64,000 nucleotides of DNA, from contig JASJAR010000022.1 in the NCBI GenBank assembly GCA_030066905.1, positions 1 through 64,000 of the forward strand. Direction: 5' to 3'. This document shows, piece after piece, positions 1 through 8,530 of this stretch. Below the pieces are notes generated by a model that saw only the letters and a list, made by a program, of their open reading frames with translations, ran no database searches and was not told the origin of the DNA. The position numbers were made by a program, and so were the translations under genes. Position 1 is the first letter of the stretch. Every line of letters starts with the position of its first letter. The DNA is from Paracoccaceae bacterium (GTDB lineage Bacteria > Pseudomonadota > Alphaproteobacteria > Rhodobacterales > Rhodobacteraceae).

Positions 1-475
1 TCCGGTCGCGGTCTGCGGGCAGAGCCGGGCATTCGTCGAAGGCCATGACGATGTCGGAGCCCAGAAGCCCCTGGATCTCCATCGACCGTTCCGGGCTCAG
101 CATGTGCTCCGAGCCGTCGATATGGGACCGAAACCGCACCCCCTCCTCGGTGAGCTTTCGGAGCGCGGCGAGGCTCATGACCTGGAAACCGCCCGAGTCG
201 GTGAGGATCGGCTTTTGCCAGTTCATGAACCGGTGGAGCCGCCCGAGCCGCGCCACCCGCTCGGCCCCGGGGCGCAGCATCAGGTGATAGGTATTGCCCA
301 GAAGCACGTCCGCCCCCGTCGCCGCGACGCTTTCGGGCAGCATCGCCTTCACGGTCGCAGCCGTGCCCACCGGCATGAAGGCGGGCGTCCGGATCGTCCC
401 CCGGGGCGTGTCGATCCGCCCGCTGCGGGCGGCCCCGTCGGTGGCGTCGAGGTGGAAGGCGAAGGCGCTCGGCAT
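1..475 (-). CDS. tgt: Queuine tRNA-ribosyltransferase, N-terminal part
   Basis: The first 158 residues of the tRNA-guanine transglycosylase are present; the rest lies beyond the left edge. The enzyme exchanges guanine 34 in GUN anticodons for the queuosine precursor preQ1. Visible family signatures, in order, are TPAFMPVGT near residue 31, the LLGNTYHL block, and [10 protein letters not shown], which carries the conserved active-site aspartate. The tail HIDGS...SPERSMEIQ...GSDI.MAFDE is also typical. The start is the first ATG, which gives the usual short N-terminus. The methyltransferase gene upstream runs the same way, 79 bases away, so co-transcription is possible. The ORF is intact as far as it can be seen. 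Confidence 0.95.
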   Translation of the reverse strand, partial: MPSAFAFHLDATDGAARSGRIDTPRGTIRTPAFMPVGTAATVKAMLPESVAATGADVLLGNTYHLMLRPGAERVARLGRLHRFMNWQKPILTDSGGFQVMSLAALRKLTEEGVRFRSHIDGSEHMLSPERSMEIQGLLGSDIVMAFDECPALPADRDR

Positions 476-554
476 GGCCGCTGGCCCTAGCCGATCCGCG
501 CAGGCAGGACCAGCCGCCACCGGTCCGCCGGGCCGCAACAGGAGGCCACACCGC

Positions 555-1379
555 TCACGTCGGCCCCCAAACCCCCGCATAGACATGCACCATCGCCGGG
601 AGGCGCACCGCGCCCCCGCTTTCGTAGTCCGCAAAGGCCGCCGTCAGCCGGTCGAGCATCTCGGCGTGCCGTGCCTCGCCCTGCCCCTCCTCCTTCAGCC
701 GGCTGGCAGCGGGGCCGACCTCGGTCTGAACCCGGGCGAAACCCGCCGCGTCGAGGCCGGCATCGAGGGTCAGGCCCACCGACGTCGCGGCCACCTCGGC
801 AAACCCCGCTTCGGCGAGAAGCGCGGTGGCGCGGGAGGCGTTTTGCAGCCCGAAGGGCCCCGGCGCGTCGGGGTCGACCGGCGCGGCCGGGCCGAACATC
901 TCGGCGGCGACCTGACCGGCCACCGAGAACAGCGGGTTCTGCGCGCGGGGGCCCCAGGCGACGAACACCAGGCGGCCGCCGGGGCGGAGATTGCGGCCGA
1001 CCTCTCCGAAGGCCGCCGCCGGATCGGCAAAGAACATCATCCCGAACTGCGAGGTCACCGCGTCGAACCCGGCCGGCTCCACCGGCGCGGCCCCGGCATC
1101 CGCGACCACGACCTCAACGCCGCTGCGCACCCGGGCCCGTGCGGCAAAGGGCGGCGCGATGTCGATGCCGACGACCCGGCCGCCGTCGCCCACCGCGGCG
1201 CAGTGCCTCAGAAGGCTCGCCCCGCTGCCCGGACCAACATCGAGCACCGCTTCGCCGTCCGAAAGGCCGAGCGCGGCGTCGAGCGCTGCCCCGACCGGCT
1301 CCAGAAGCGCTTCCATCGCCGCTTCGTGCCGAAGCCAGGGTGCGGCCAGCCGCTCCCAGTATCCGTCCATCTCGCTCAT
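555..1379 (-). CDS. Class I SAM-dependent methyltransferase, substrate unknown
   Basis: A 274-residue cytoplasmic methyltransferase of the Rossmann type. Motif I is [13 protein letters not shown] near residue 46, followed by an acidic VGIDIAP strand end that binds the ribose of SAM. Post-motif blocks [16 protein letters not shown] and [12 protein letters not shown] are typical of the UbiE/Methyltransf_11 group. The start at 1379 is preferred over an in-frame ATG at 1415 because GAGGAGGG lies about 9 bases upstream of it. It runs toward tgt on the same strand and is divergent from the MIP18-like gene, with a 74-base shared intergenic region. Nothing in the sequence identifies the substrate. 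Confidence 0.85.
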   Translation of the reverse strand: MSEMDGYWERLAAPWLRHEAAMEALLEPVGAALDAALGLSDGEAVLDVGPGSGASLLRHCAAVGDGGRVVGIDIAPPFAARARVRSGVEVVVADAGAAPVEPAGFDAVTSQFGMMFFADPAAAFGEVGRNLRPGGRLVFVAWGPRAQNPLFSVAGQVAAEMFGPAAPVDPDAPGPFGLQNASRATALLAEAGFAEVAATSVGLTLDAGLDAAGFARVQTEVGPAASRLKEEGQGEARHAEMLDRLTAAFADYESGGAVRLPAMVHVYAGVWGPT

Positions 1380-1453
1380 CGTCCCGCACCCTCCTCTGGA
1401 CGCCCCATCCGGCATTCCTTATATCTTTCGTCAACTACTCCGATGAGGCCCAG

Positions 1454-1819
1454 ATGACCGCCAGCACCACCGAACCGATGGAAGGCACGCCGCTCATCCG
1501 CCCATCGAGCACCGATCACCCGCTTTACGACCAGATCGTCGAGGCGTGCCGGACCGTCTTCGACCCCGAGATTCCGGTCAACATCTACGATCTCGGCCTG
1601 GTCTACACCATCGAGATTTCGCCCGATGGCGATGTGACCGTGCTGATGACGCTCACTGCCCCGGGCTGCCCCGTCGCCGGCGAGATGCCGGGCTGGCTTG
1701 CCGATGCCATCGCCCCGATCCCGGGCGTCAAGACCGTCGATGTGGAGATCACCTGGGACCCGCCCTGGGGAATGGACATGATGTCCGACGAAGCACGGCT
1801 CGAACTGGGCTTCATGTAA
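1454..1819 (+). CDS. MIP18/DUF59 family iron-sulfur assembly factor (SufT-like)
   Basis: A 121-residue DUF59 protein. This family helps mature Fe-S proteins and is often linked to the SUF system. The hallmark blocks are FDPEIPVNIYDLGLVY at residues 36-51 and TLTAPGCPVAGEM at 67-79, which contains the single conserved cysteine (C72). The C-terminal ITWDPPW..DMMS..AR segment is also characteristic of bacterial SufT. An A-type Fe-S carrier gene lies 680 bases downstream on the same strand, with an acetyltransferase between them, which fits an Fe-S role. The full SUF operon is not in this window. The start follows a GAGG about 7 bases upstream. Confidence 0.9.
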   Translation: MTASTTEPMEGTPLIRPSSTDHPLYDQIVEACRTVFDPEIPVNIYDLGLVYTIEISPDGDVTVLMTLTAPGCPVAGEMPGWLADAIAPIPGVKTVDVEITWDPPWGMDMMSDEARLELGFM

Positions 1820-1871
1820 ACCCGGACGACCCGGTCGGCGCAGCCTGCAAATGAGCTGGAAAAAGGTGTCC

Positions 1872-2420
1872 ATGACCGAAAAAGAAAAGATGATCGCCGG
1901 TGATCTCTATCTGGCCGGCGACCCCGAGCTTGTAGCCGACCGGCGCCGGGCGCAGGCGCTGATGGCCCAGTACAACGCCACCGTGATCGGCGACGCGGCC
2001 CGCCCTACCCTTCTTGAGGCGCTGTTGGGGGCGAAAGGGGCGAGGGTCGCCATCCGCCCGCCCTTCTACATCGATTACGGCTACAACATCGCGCTCGGCG
2101 ACGACGTTTTTCTCAACTATGGCTGCGTTTTTCTCGACGTCTGCGCCATCGAGATCGGCGACATGACCCAGATCGGACCTTACGTGCAGGTGCTCACCGC
2201 CGACCATCCGCGCGATGCCGAAACCCGGGACGCGGGGCTCGAATTCGGTCAGCCCATCACCGTCGGCCGCAACGTCTGGATCGGCGGCGGCGCACTCCTG
2301 CTGCCGGGGGTGAGTGTGGGCGACGATGCGGTGATCGGCGCCGGCGCGGTAGTGACGAAGGACGTCGCCCCGGGGGTGACCGTGGCCGGCAGCCCCGCGC
2401 GGCCCATCGGCGGCCACTGA
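1872..2420 (+). CDS. maa: Sugar O-acetyltransferase, maltose acetyltransferase type
   Basis: A 182-residue left-handed beta-helix acetyltransferase that moves acetyl from acetyl-CoA to a sugar hydroxyl. The N-terminal MTEKEKMIAGDLYLAGDPEL matches the maltose acetyltransferase cap. The hexapeptide-repeat body contains YGYNIALGDDVFLNYGCVFLD and the catalytic-histidine region TADHPRDAETR, and ends with VWIGGGALLLPGVSVGD and GAVVTKDV. The ATG at 1872 is chosen over 1851 because AAAAGGTG precedes it at proper spacing and the family starts there; 1851 would add MSWKKVS. The closely related NodL group cannot be excluded. It sits between two Fe-S assembly genes with no obvious functional link. Confidence 0.9.
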   Translation: MTEKEKMIAGDLYLAGDPELVADRRRAQALMAQYNATVIGDAARPTLLEALLGAKGARVAIRPPFYIDYGYNIALGDDVFLNYGCVFLDVCAIEIGDMTQIGPYVQVLTADHPRDAETRDAGLEFGQPITVGRNVWIGGGALLLPGVSVGDDAVIGAGAVVTKDVAPGVTVAGSPARPIGGH

Positions 2421-2498
2421 AGCCCCCGCGACACGTCATCTCTTGAGGCCGGCGCACGGTCGGCCTATTTTAAACCCGATCAGTCAAGGCAGGCAGAC

Positions 2499-2879
2499 AT
2501 GTTCTCGATCCCCGGCAAACAGGCCGTCACGCTGACCCCCGCCGCCCGGGCCGCCATCGCGCGGCTTATGGAGGACGGGGGCAAGAAGGGTCTTCGGATC
2601 GGCGTCAAGAAGGGCGGCTGTGCGGGGATGGAATACACCATGGACTACGTCGACGAGATCGACCCTCATGACGAGGTGGTCGAGGACGGCGGCGCGCGGG
2701 TGATGATCGCGCCGATGGCCCAGATGTTTCTCTTCGGCACCGAGATCGACTATGAAACCTCGCTCCTCGAAGCCGGCTTCAAGTTCCGCAACCCGAATGT
2801 GGCCGATGCCTGCGGCTGCGGCGAATCGATCAAGTTCAAGGATGTCGAGGAGCTGGCGGCAGAGGGCCGGGCCGGCTAG
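2499..2879 (+). CDS. A-type Fe-S cluster carrier (HesB/IscA/SufA family)
   Basis: A 126-residue Fe-S scaffold/carrier. The three invariant cluster-binding cysteines are in place: C41 in KKGGCAGMEY, and C105 and C107 in ADACGCGES. The N-terminal LTPAARAAIARLM helix is also typical. It carries assembled clusters from the SUF scaffold to target proteins in the cytoplasm. Rhodobacterales generally place this SufA-like paralogue outside the main suf operon, and here a DUF59 factor lies close by. AAGGCAGG upstream supports the start. IscA versus SufA naming cannot be settled from sequence alone, so no symbol is given. Confidence 0.92.
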   Translation: MFSIPGKQAVTLTPAARAAIARLMEDGGKKGLRIGVKKGGCAGMEYTMDYVDEIDPHDEVVEDGGARVMIAPMAQMFLFGTEIDYETSLLEAGFKFRNPNVADACGCGESIKFKDVEELAAEGRAG

Positions 2880-2967
2880 CCGTCACCGATCCGTCGATCG
2901 AAGGATCGGCCTTCTCCTCGCCCTGCGGCTTCGGTATCACCTGAGCGTCGATTAGGGAGCGCTCAGG

Positions 2968-3711
2968 ATGCCGAAGAAACTTGCCGCCGGAAATTGGAAG
3001 ATGAACGGGCTCGCCGCCGAGCTGAGCGAGATCGATGCGCTCACCGCGGCCCACCCCGATCCGAGCTGCGACATCCTGATTTGCCCGCCTGCCACGCTGT
3101 TATCGCGGATGGCCGACCGGACCGGGGGGACGGCCATCAAGCTCGGCGGACAGGATTGCCACGAGGCGGCCTCGGGCGCCCATACCGGCGATGTTTCCGC
3201 GCCGATGCTTGCCGATGCGGGAGCGAGCCATGTCATCCTCGGGCATTCGGAGCGCCGCGCCGATCACGGCGAGACCGACGGGCTCGTCTCGGCAAAGGCG
3301 GGGGCGGCGGCCGCCGCAGGTCTCGTCCCGGTCATCTGCGTCGGCGAAACGCTTGAAGAACGCGAAGCCGGAGAGACGCTCGCCATCGTCGGGCGCCAGC
3401 TCCGGGGCTCGGTCCCGGGCGCTCTGAGCACCCTGGTGATCGCTTACGAACCGGTCTGGGCCATCGGCACCGGCAAGGTCCCGAGCATCGAAGAGATCGG
3501 CGAGGTCCACGGGTTCATCCGCGCGGAGCTTCGCGGGATGGGCGCGGCGTTCGATCCCGGGGCAACCCCGATCCTCTATGGCGGCTCGGTGAAGCCCGGC
3601 AACGCGGCCGAGATCTTCGCGGTCGCCGATGTGGACGGGGCGCTTGTCGGCGGGGCATCTCTCAAGGCGTCGGATTTCTCCGGCATCATCGCCTCCCTCG
3701 AGGCAGCCTGA
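2968..3711 (+). CDS. tpiA: Triose-phosphate isomerase
   Basis: A 247-residue TIM-barrel enzyme interconverting dihydroxyacetone phosphate and glyceraldehyde-3-phosphate in central carbon metabolism. All catalytic elements are visible: the substrate-binding lysine in GNWKMNG (residue 11), the electrophilic histidine in LGHSERR (H93), the catalytic glutamate in [12 protein letters not shown], and the phosphate-binding loops GGSVKPGN and GALVGGASL. Length matches the family. A GGGAG lies about 10 bases before the ATG. It is 89 bases downstream of the Fe-S carrier gene and probably has its own promoter. Confidence 0.98.
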   Translation: MPKKLAAGNWKMNGLAAELSEIDALTAAHPDPSCDILICPPATLLSRMADRTGGTAIKLGGQDCHEAASGAHTGDVSAPMLADAGASHVILGHSERRADHGETDGLVSAKAGAAAAAGLVPVICVGETLEEREAGETLAIVGRQLRGSVPGALSTLVIAYEPVWAIGTGKVPSIEEIGEVHGFIRAELRGMGAAFDPGATPILYGGSVKPGNAAEIFAVADVDGALVGGASLKASDFSGIIASLEAA

Positions 3712-3727
3712 CCCGGGGGCTGCGACC

Positions 3728-4834
3728 TCAGAGCGGCGCGGTGGCCGCGTCATACTCCCAGACCCAGTCGAACTGCCGGCCGGCGGCGCCGGGGCGGACC
3801 CGGTCGAGCGCGCGGAGGGCGGCAAAGGCCGCCTGGCGGACAAGCGGGTTTGACAGGTGAAACCGGCAGGCATTGGCGCGGGCTGCGGCCACAACCGCCT
3901 CGGCACGGTCGCGCCTGTGCGCTGTATAGGCCTCGCGCCCCGGCCCCGCCAGCGCCCGGGCCAGCGCCACGGCGTCTTCGAGGGCGAGGTTCGCGCCCTG
4001 GGCGAGATAGGGCAGCGTCGGATGGGCGGCGTCGCCCACGAGAACCCGGCGCGCGTCGGCCCAACGGCGCGCCACCCGGTGCCGGAAAAGCCCCCAGATA
4101 TGGACCTTCTCGACCTCCCCCAGCCAGCGCTGCACGCGGTCTGGAAACCGCGCGAAAGCGGCCCGCAGCGCGATGGGCAGGTCCTCGTGGTGCCATCCCT
4201 CGGCGGTCCAGTCGGCCCGGTCCTCGGCGGCGACGATGTTCCTGAACCCCCCCAGGATCGGGTAGCTCACGAGATGGCGCCCGGGGCCGAGGAACACTTC
4301 GGTGACCGGCGGCCCGCCGGGGTCGCGGATGATCGCGCGCCAGGCGGCCTGACCTGAAAAGCTGGGCTCGCCGCCGCCGTCGACGGCGGTCCGGAACGCC
4401 GAGCGGATCCCGTCCGCGCCGACGAGGAGATCGGCCCCTTCCGCGTCCGGGCTCAGCCGGCTGCCGGTGCGCAGCAGGGCCCCCGCCGCCTCCGCGCCGT
4501 CTTTCAGTACATCGATCAGCCGGGCCCGGTGGACGAGCCAGGTCGTCTCCCGCGGCGCGAAGGCGACGATCTGCCGGCCGCTGAGCCCATCGACGAGCCG
4601 CGCACCCTGGGAGGGGAGCGCGACGGCGCGCAAGGCCTCGTCGAGCCCGAGGGCGGCCAGTGCGCGCATTCCGTTGGGGGAAATCTGCAAGCCCGCGCCG
4701 ACCTCCGCAAAGGCCGGGGCCTGCTCATGGACGGTGACCTCGGCCCCGTTCAGGGCCAGCGCACGCGCCGTGGCAAGCCCCGCAACCCCGCCGCCGGCAA
4801 CGGCGACGCTCAGGTCCTCGACGGAGGCGGTCAT
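3728..4834 (-). CDS. FAD-dependent monooxygenase (salicylate hydroxylase-like)
   Basis: A 368-residue class A flavoprotein monooxygenase. The N-terminal dinucleotide fold is VAVAGGGVAGLATARALAL near residue 9. The mid-protein LLVGADGIRSAFR is the DG motif contacting FAD and NAD(P)H, and GDAAHPTLPYLAQGANLALE is the FAD ribityl-binding GD motif. Such enzymes hydroxylate aromatic rings using NAD(P)H and O2; the substrate is not evident and UbiH-like roles are less likely given the sequence. It is 61 bases downstream of dksA on the same strand, so readthrough from dksA is plausible. It converges with tpiA. Confidence 0.88.
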   Translation of the reverse strand: MTASVEDLSVAVAGGGVAGLATARALALNGAEVTVHEQAPAFAEVGAGLQISPNGMRALAALGLDEALRAVALPSQGARLVDGLSGRQIVAFAPRETTWLVHRARLIDVLKDGAEAAGALLRTGSRLSPDAEGADLLVGADGIRSAFRTAVDGGGEPSFSGQAAWRAIIRDPGGPPVTEVFLGPGRHLVSYPILGGFRNIVAAEDRADWTAEGWHHEDLPIALRAAFARFPDRVQRWLGEVEKVHIWGLFRHRVARRWADARRVLVGDAAHPTLPYLAQGANLALEDAVALARALAGPGREAYTAHRRDRAEAVVAAARANACRFHLSNPLVRQAAFAALRALDRVRPGAAGRQFDWVWEYDAATAPL

Positions 4835-4895
4835 GCCGAAACGCGAACGCCGGGGCCACGGGCCCGGCGCCCCGTCTGATGCCGGTCAGATCCCA

Positions 4896-5318
4896 TCAAT
4901 CGTCGCGGTGGACCTTTTCGCGGCGCTCGTGGCGCTCCTGGGCTTCGAGCGACAGCGTCGCGATCGGCCGTGCATCGAGGCGTTTGAGGCTGATCGGTTC
5001 GCCGGTGTCCTCGCAATAGCCGTATTCGCCGTTCTCGATCCGCCGCAATGCCGCGTCGATCTTGGCGACGAGCTTGCGCTGACGGTCCCGCGTTCTCAGT
5101 TCGAGGGCCCGGTCGGTCTCTTCGCTCGCCCGGTCGGCAATGTCGGGAATGTTGCGGGCCGCTTCCTGGAGGCCCTCGATGGTGGATTTGCTGTCGCCGA
5201 CGAGATCGGCCTTCCAGTTGAGCAGCTTGCGGCGAAAATACTCGAGCTGGCGTTCGTTCATGAATGGTTCGTCTTCGGCCGGACGGTAATCGTCGGGCAG
5301 GAAGAATTCGGCCTTCAT
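4896..5318 (-). CDS. dksA: DksA-family RNA polymerase regulator with degenerate zinc site
   Basis: A 140-residue DksA homologue that acts in the RNA polymerase secondary channel with ppGpp. The coiled coil spans about residues 20-95, and its tip has the functional DxxDRA signature (D62, A64). The zinc-finger region keeps only the first cysteine, C102 in YGYCEDTGEPIS; the other three positions read T105, S123 and A126. A Rhodobacter sphaeroides DksA with lost cysteines has been described and functions like E. coli DksA, so the loss need not inactivate the protein. The start at 5318 is chosen because AAGGGGAGC lies about 8 bases upstream; the open frame extends further but lacks similarity. Confidence 0.93.
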   Translation of the reverse strand: MKAEFFLPDDYRPAEDEPFMNERQLEYFRRKLLNWKADLVGDSKSTIEGLQEAARNIPDIADRASEETDRALELRTRDRQRKLVAKIDAALRRIENGEYGYCEDTGEPISLKRLDARPIATLSLEAQERHERREKVHRDD

Positions 5319-5503
5319 TCCGGCTCCCCTTGTTATGCTGCTACCCTCTCGCATACTAGCGCGCCAGGGCGCACGGGCCACCCCCGTTGGCGCGGGACAT
5401 ACACCCCAAGAGGCCACTTGTCACGTCCGAATCCGGGGGTTGCCGGGACCTCGCCCGGGCCCTATCCTGCCGCGGAATTTCACTTCCAACGCGCTGAGAT
5501 CAC

Positions 5504-6349
5504 ATGGAATTTACCGGGACGCGGGGGTATGTCGTCTCCGCCGAACTTCGGGTCGCGGTCAATGCTGCGATCACGCTGGAACGCCCGCTGCTGGTGAAGG
5601 GTGAACCGGGCACGGGGAAGACCGAGCTGGCCCGGCAGGTGGCCGACGGGCTTGGGCTTCCGCTGCTCGAATGGCACGTGAAATCGACCACCCGCGCGGC
5701 CCAGGGTCTTTACGAATACGACGCCGTCAGCCGCCTGCGCGACAGCCAGCTCGGCGACCCCCGCGTCGCCGAGATCGCCAATTACATCCGCCCCGGCAAG
5801 CTCTGGGAAGCCTTCACCGCCGATACCCGCTCGGTGCTTCTGATCGACGAGATCGACAAGGCCGACATCGAGTTCCCCAACGATCTGCTCCAGGAACTCG
5901 ACCGGATGGAGTTCCATGTCTACGAAACCGGCGAGACGATCCGCGCCCGCCACCGCCCCATCGTCATCATCACCTCGAACAACGAAAAAGATCTGCCGGA
6001 CGCCTTTCTCAGGCGCTGCTTCTTCCACTACATCCGGTTTCCCGATGCCGAGACGATGCGCCGGATCGTCAAGGTCCATCACCCGGGGCTGAAGGAGAGG
6101 CTTCTCGCCGAGGCGCTGACCCGGTTCTACGAAATCCGCGAGACCCCTGGGCTGAAGAAGCGGCCCTCGACGTCCGAAGTGCTCGACTGGCTGAAGCTGA
6201 TCCTCGCCGAGGACCTCGCGCCGGAGGACCTGAACCGGGAGGGAAAGGACGCCCTGCCAAAGCTTTACGGGGCGCTGTTGAAAAACGAGGCGGATGTGGC
6301 GCTGTTCGAGCGGCTGGCGTTTATGGCCCGGCGGGAAGGCCGTGGGTGA
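5504..6349 (+). CDS. MoxR-type AAA+ ATPase (CoxD-like)
   Basis: A 281-residue AAA+ ATPase. Walker A is VKGEPGTGKTELA near residue 31, Walker B is SVLLIDEIDKAD, and sensor 1 lies in PIVIITSNNEKDLPDAF; the RRCFFHYIRFP segment that follows is characteristic of the MoxR family. MoxR proteins act as chaperone-like partners of VWA-domain proteins in metal-cofactor insertion or complex assembly. Its usual partner type, a CoxE-like VWA protein, is found at 12664-13851, about 6 kb downstream on the same strand. It is divergent from dksA, with a 185-base shared promoter region. Confidence 0.9.
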   Translation: MEFTGTRGYVVSAELRVAVNAAITLERPLLVKGEPGTGKTELARQVADGLGLPLLEWHVKSTTRAAQGLYEYDAVSRLRDSQLGDPRVAEIANYIRPGKLWEAFTADTRSVLLIDEIDKADIEFPNDLLQELDRMEFHVYETGETIRARHRPIVIITSNNEKDLPDAFLRRCFFHYIRFPDAETMRRIVKVHHPGLKERLLAEALTRFYEIRETPGLKKRPSTSEVLDWLKLILAEDLAPEDLNREGKDALPKLYGALLKNEADVALFERLAFMARREGRG

Positions 6350-6431
6350 GGCGCGTCGCCGCCAGCGGCAGGGTCGGGCAGACGGCACCGGGCCGTGAGT
6401 ATTTCTGGAACAAAGAAGGACCGGACGCGCA

Positions 6432-6875
6432 GTGAGTATCGAGCTTCGCGCCCTTCGGGAGGCCGACTACGAGGGTTGGGACCTGTTGTGGCAAGGCTAT
6501 CTCGCCTTCTATGGCACAAAGCGGCCCCGGGCCTACCGGCGATCCTATTTCGCGCGGCTGTTGTCGGGAAACCCTCACGACTATGCCGGGCTGGTCGCCG
6601 CGCGGGGCGGCCGTCTCGTGGGTCTGGCCCATTACCTCTTTCACGCCCACGGCTGGCAATCCGAACCGGTCTGCTATCTTCAGGACCTCTATGCCGCCCC
6701 AGAGGCGCGCGGAAGCGGCGTCGGGCGCGCGCTCATCGAGGCCGTTTACGCAGAAGCCGACAAAAAGGCCGCAAGCGGCGTCTATTGGACGACGCAGGAC
6801 TTCAACGAGACCGCGCGGCGGCTCTATGATCGCGTCGGACGGCCCACACCATTCATCAAGTACGAAAGACCCTGA
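6432..6875 (+). CDS. GNAT family N-acetyltransferase
   Basis: A 147-residue acetyl-CoA-dependent acetyltransferase. Motif A is visible as LYAAPEARGSGVGRALIEA (R-G-x-G-x-G/A pyrophosphate loop), preceded by the VCYLQDL strand, and motif B is near RRLYDRVGR. The ATG at 6432 lies 82 bases after the MoxR gene. It overlaps the next gene by one base (TGATG), so the two are translationally coupled. The substrate is unknown; the fold is used on small molecules as well as proteins. Confidence 0.88.
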   Translation: MSIELRALREADYEGWDLLWQGYLAFYGTKRPRAYRRSYFARLLSGNPHDYAGLVAARGGRLVGLAHYLFHAHGWQSEPVCYLQDLYAAPEARGSGVGRALIEAVYAEADKKAASGVYWTTQDFNETARRLYDRVGRPTPFIKYERP

Positions 6876-8239
6876 TGCGCATCGTCTTTTCCCTTCTCGC
6901 AGCCGCCACGCTCGCCGCCTGCGCCGCCCCGCAAGCGCCCGTCGACCGGCGGGTGCCGGAGCTCGACCTGCCGCCGATGAAGACCTTCTCGACGCCGCAG
7001 GTCACCCGCACTTCGAAGTCGAACCGCGAAATCGCCCGGGATTTCATGGAATTGTCCTTCGCTCTTGAGAGCGGCCGGCAACTGCCGGTGTTCACCCGGT
7101 TCGAGGGGCCCGTCACCGTGCGGGTTACGGGTCGCAACGCGCCGTCGCTGGGCCGGGACCTCGACCGGTTGCTCGGGCGGCTGCGGCGCGAGGCGGGGAT
7201 CGACATCGCCCGGGCCGCCCCCGACGCGCCGGCCTCAATCACCATCGAGGTGGTCGCGCGGCGCGAGCTTCAGCGCGCGGTGCCCCAGGCGGCCTGTTTC
7301 GTCGTGCCGCGCGTGACCTCCTGGGACGAGTTCCGCCGCTTCCGCAATGCGCCGCGTCTCGACTGGACGACGCTCGAGACCCGCGAAACCATGGCGATCT
7401 TCCTGCCCGGCGACGTGTCTCCCCAGGAAATCCGCGACTGCCTGCACGAAGAGCTCGCCCAGGCGCTGGGGCCGTTGAACGATCTTTACCGGCTCTCCGA
7501 CAGCGTCTTTAACGACGACAACTTCCACACCGTCCTCACCGGCTTCGACATGCTGATCCTCGCCGCGACCTATGCGCCGGAGCTTCGCTCAGGCATGTCG
7601 CGCGATGCCGTCGCCGCGGCGTTGCCCGGCATACTCAACCGTCTCAACCCCCGGGGCCGTGGCGGCGGACCGGTGAGTTCCGATCCCACGCCGAGGGCCT
7701 GGATCAACGCCATCGAAACCGCCCTCGGCCCCCGGGCGACCTCGACCCGCCGGAGGGTCGCGGCGCGCGAGGCGGTGGCCATCGCCACCCAGGAGCGCTG
7801 GACCGACACGCGGCTTGCGTTTTCGCTCTATGCCCTCGGCCGGCTCACGCTCGGGTCGGAGCCGGAACTGGCGCTTGCCTCCTTCCTTCAGGCCGGCGCG
7901 CTTTATCGCTCGAACGAGACCACGCAGCTTCAGGCCGCCCATATCTCGATGCAGCTTGCCGCTTTCGCCCTGTCCGCGGGCCAGCCGGATGTCGCCATCG
8001 ACATCGTCGACGATGCGCTCCGTCCCGTGGCAGAGGCCGAAAACGCCGCCCTTCTGTCGACGCTTCTGATGGTCAAGGCCGAGGCGCTCGACGTGCTCGG
8101 GCGCCGCGACGAGGCGGCCGAGGTGCGGCTCGACAGCCTCGGCTGGGCGCGCTACGGGTTCGGCTCGGATGTCGAGGTGCGCGCCCGGGCCCGCGAAATT
8201 GCCGCCCTCGCCCCGCCGCTGCGGAGCGACCGGTCGTGA
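6875..8239 (+). CDS. DUF2927 domain lipoprotein
   Basis: A 454-residue exported protein. The N-terminus is a lipoprotein signal with lipobox LAAC, making C16 the lipidated residue. A DUF2927-like domain follows at about residues 45-230, containing blocks such as ARDFMELSFALESGR and DCLHEELAQALGPLNDLYRL and a region that resembles a degenerate protease-type HE motif. The C-terminal half is helical and repeat-like (TPR-like, roughly residues 290-445). Its function is unknown. It is coupled by one base to the GNAT gene before it, and its stop overlaps a GTG-started 54-residue membrane gene, so the three probably form one transcript. Confidence 0.8.
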   Translation: MRIVFSLLAAATLAACAAPQAPVDRRVPELDLPPMKTFSTPQVTRTSKSNREIARDFMELSFALESGRQLPVFTRFEGPVTVRVTGRNAPSLGRDLDRLLGRLRREAGIDIARAAPDAPASITIEVVARRELQRAVPQAACFVVPRVTSWDEFRRFRNAPRLDWTTLETRETMAIFLPGDVSPQEIRDCLHEELAQALGPLNDLYRLSDSVFNDDNFHTVLTGFDMLILAATYAPELRSGMSRDAVAAALPGILNRLNPRGRGGGPVSSDPTPRAWINAIETALGPRATSTRRRVAAREAVAIATQERWTDTRLAFSLYALGRLTLGSEPELALASFLQAGALYRSNETTQLQAAHISMQLAAFALSAGQPDVAIDIVDDALRPVAEAENAALLSTLLMVKAEALDVLGRRDEAAEVRLDSLGWARYGFGSDVEVRARAREIAALAPPLRSDRS

Positions 8240-8400
8240 TCGTCCTCGCCGCGGTCCTGGCTGGTGCCGCGCTCGGGGCGGTCACCGCAAAGCGACGCGA
8301 GGGCAACCGGCTCGACATGGCCCAGTATGCCGCCGGCTACGGCATCGCCTTCGGCCTTCTCGGGCTTTTCCTGACGATCTTTCTGGAGCGGATGCTCTGA
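8236..8400 (+). CDS. 54-residue two-helix membrane microprotein
   Basis: A short gene starting at GTG inside the stop codon of the DUF2927 gene (GTGA, four-base overlap). The product has a hydrophobic N-terminal helix of about 17 residues, a basic cytoplasmic loop KRREGNRLD, and a second hydrophobic helix ending in FLERML, which suggests a two-pass inner-membrane protein. The overlap, codon usage like its neighbours and a clean hydrophobic pattern support a real gene. I recall similar small proteins in other Rhodobacterales genomes but cannot assign a function. It may stabilise or localise the lipoprotein encoded just upstream, which is inference only. Confidence 0.65.
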   Translation: MIVLAAVLAGAALGAVTAKRREGNRLDMAQYAAGYGIAFGLLGLFLTIFLERML

Positions 8401-8530
8401 CCCGGCCTGGGCCGTCCGGCAGCGATCGGCCGGATCGCGCGGTGTGGTGTCACCCCCCTTGTCTCCGGTCTCGCCCTGCCCCAAATTCAAACCGGTGGCG
8501 CGAAGGTTAACGCGAGGGCCGGGAACGAAA

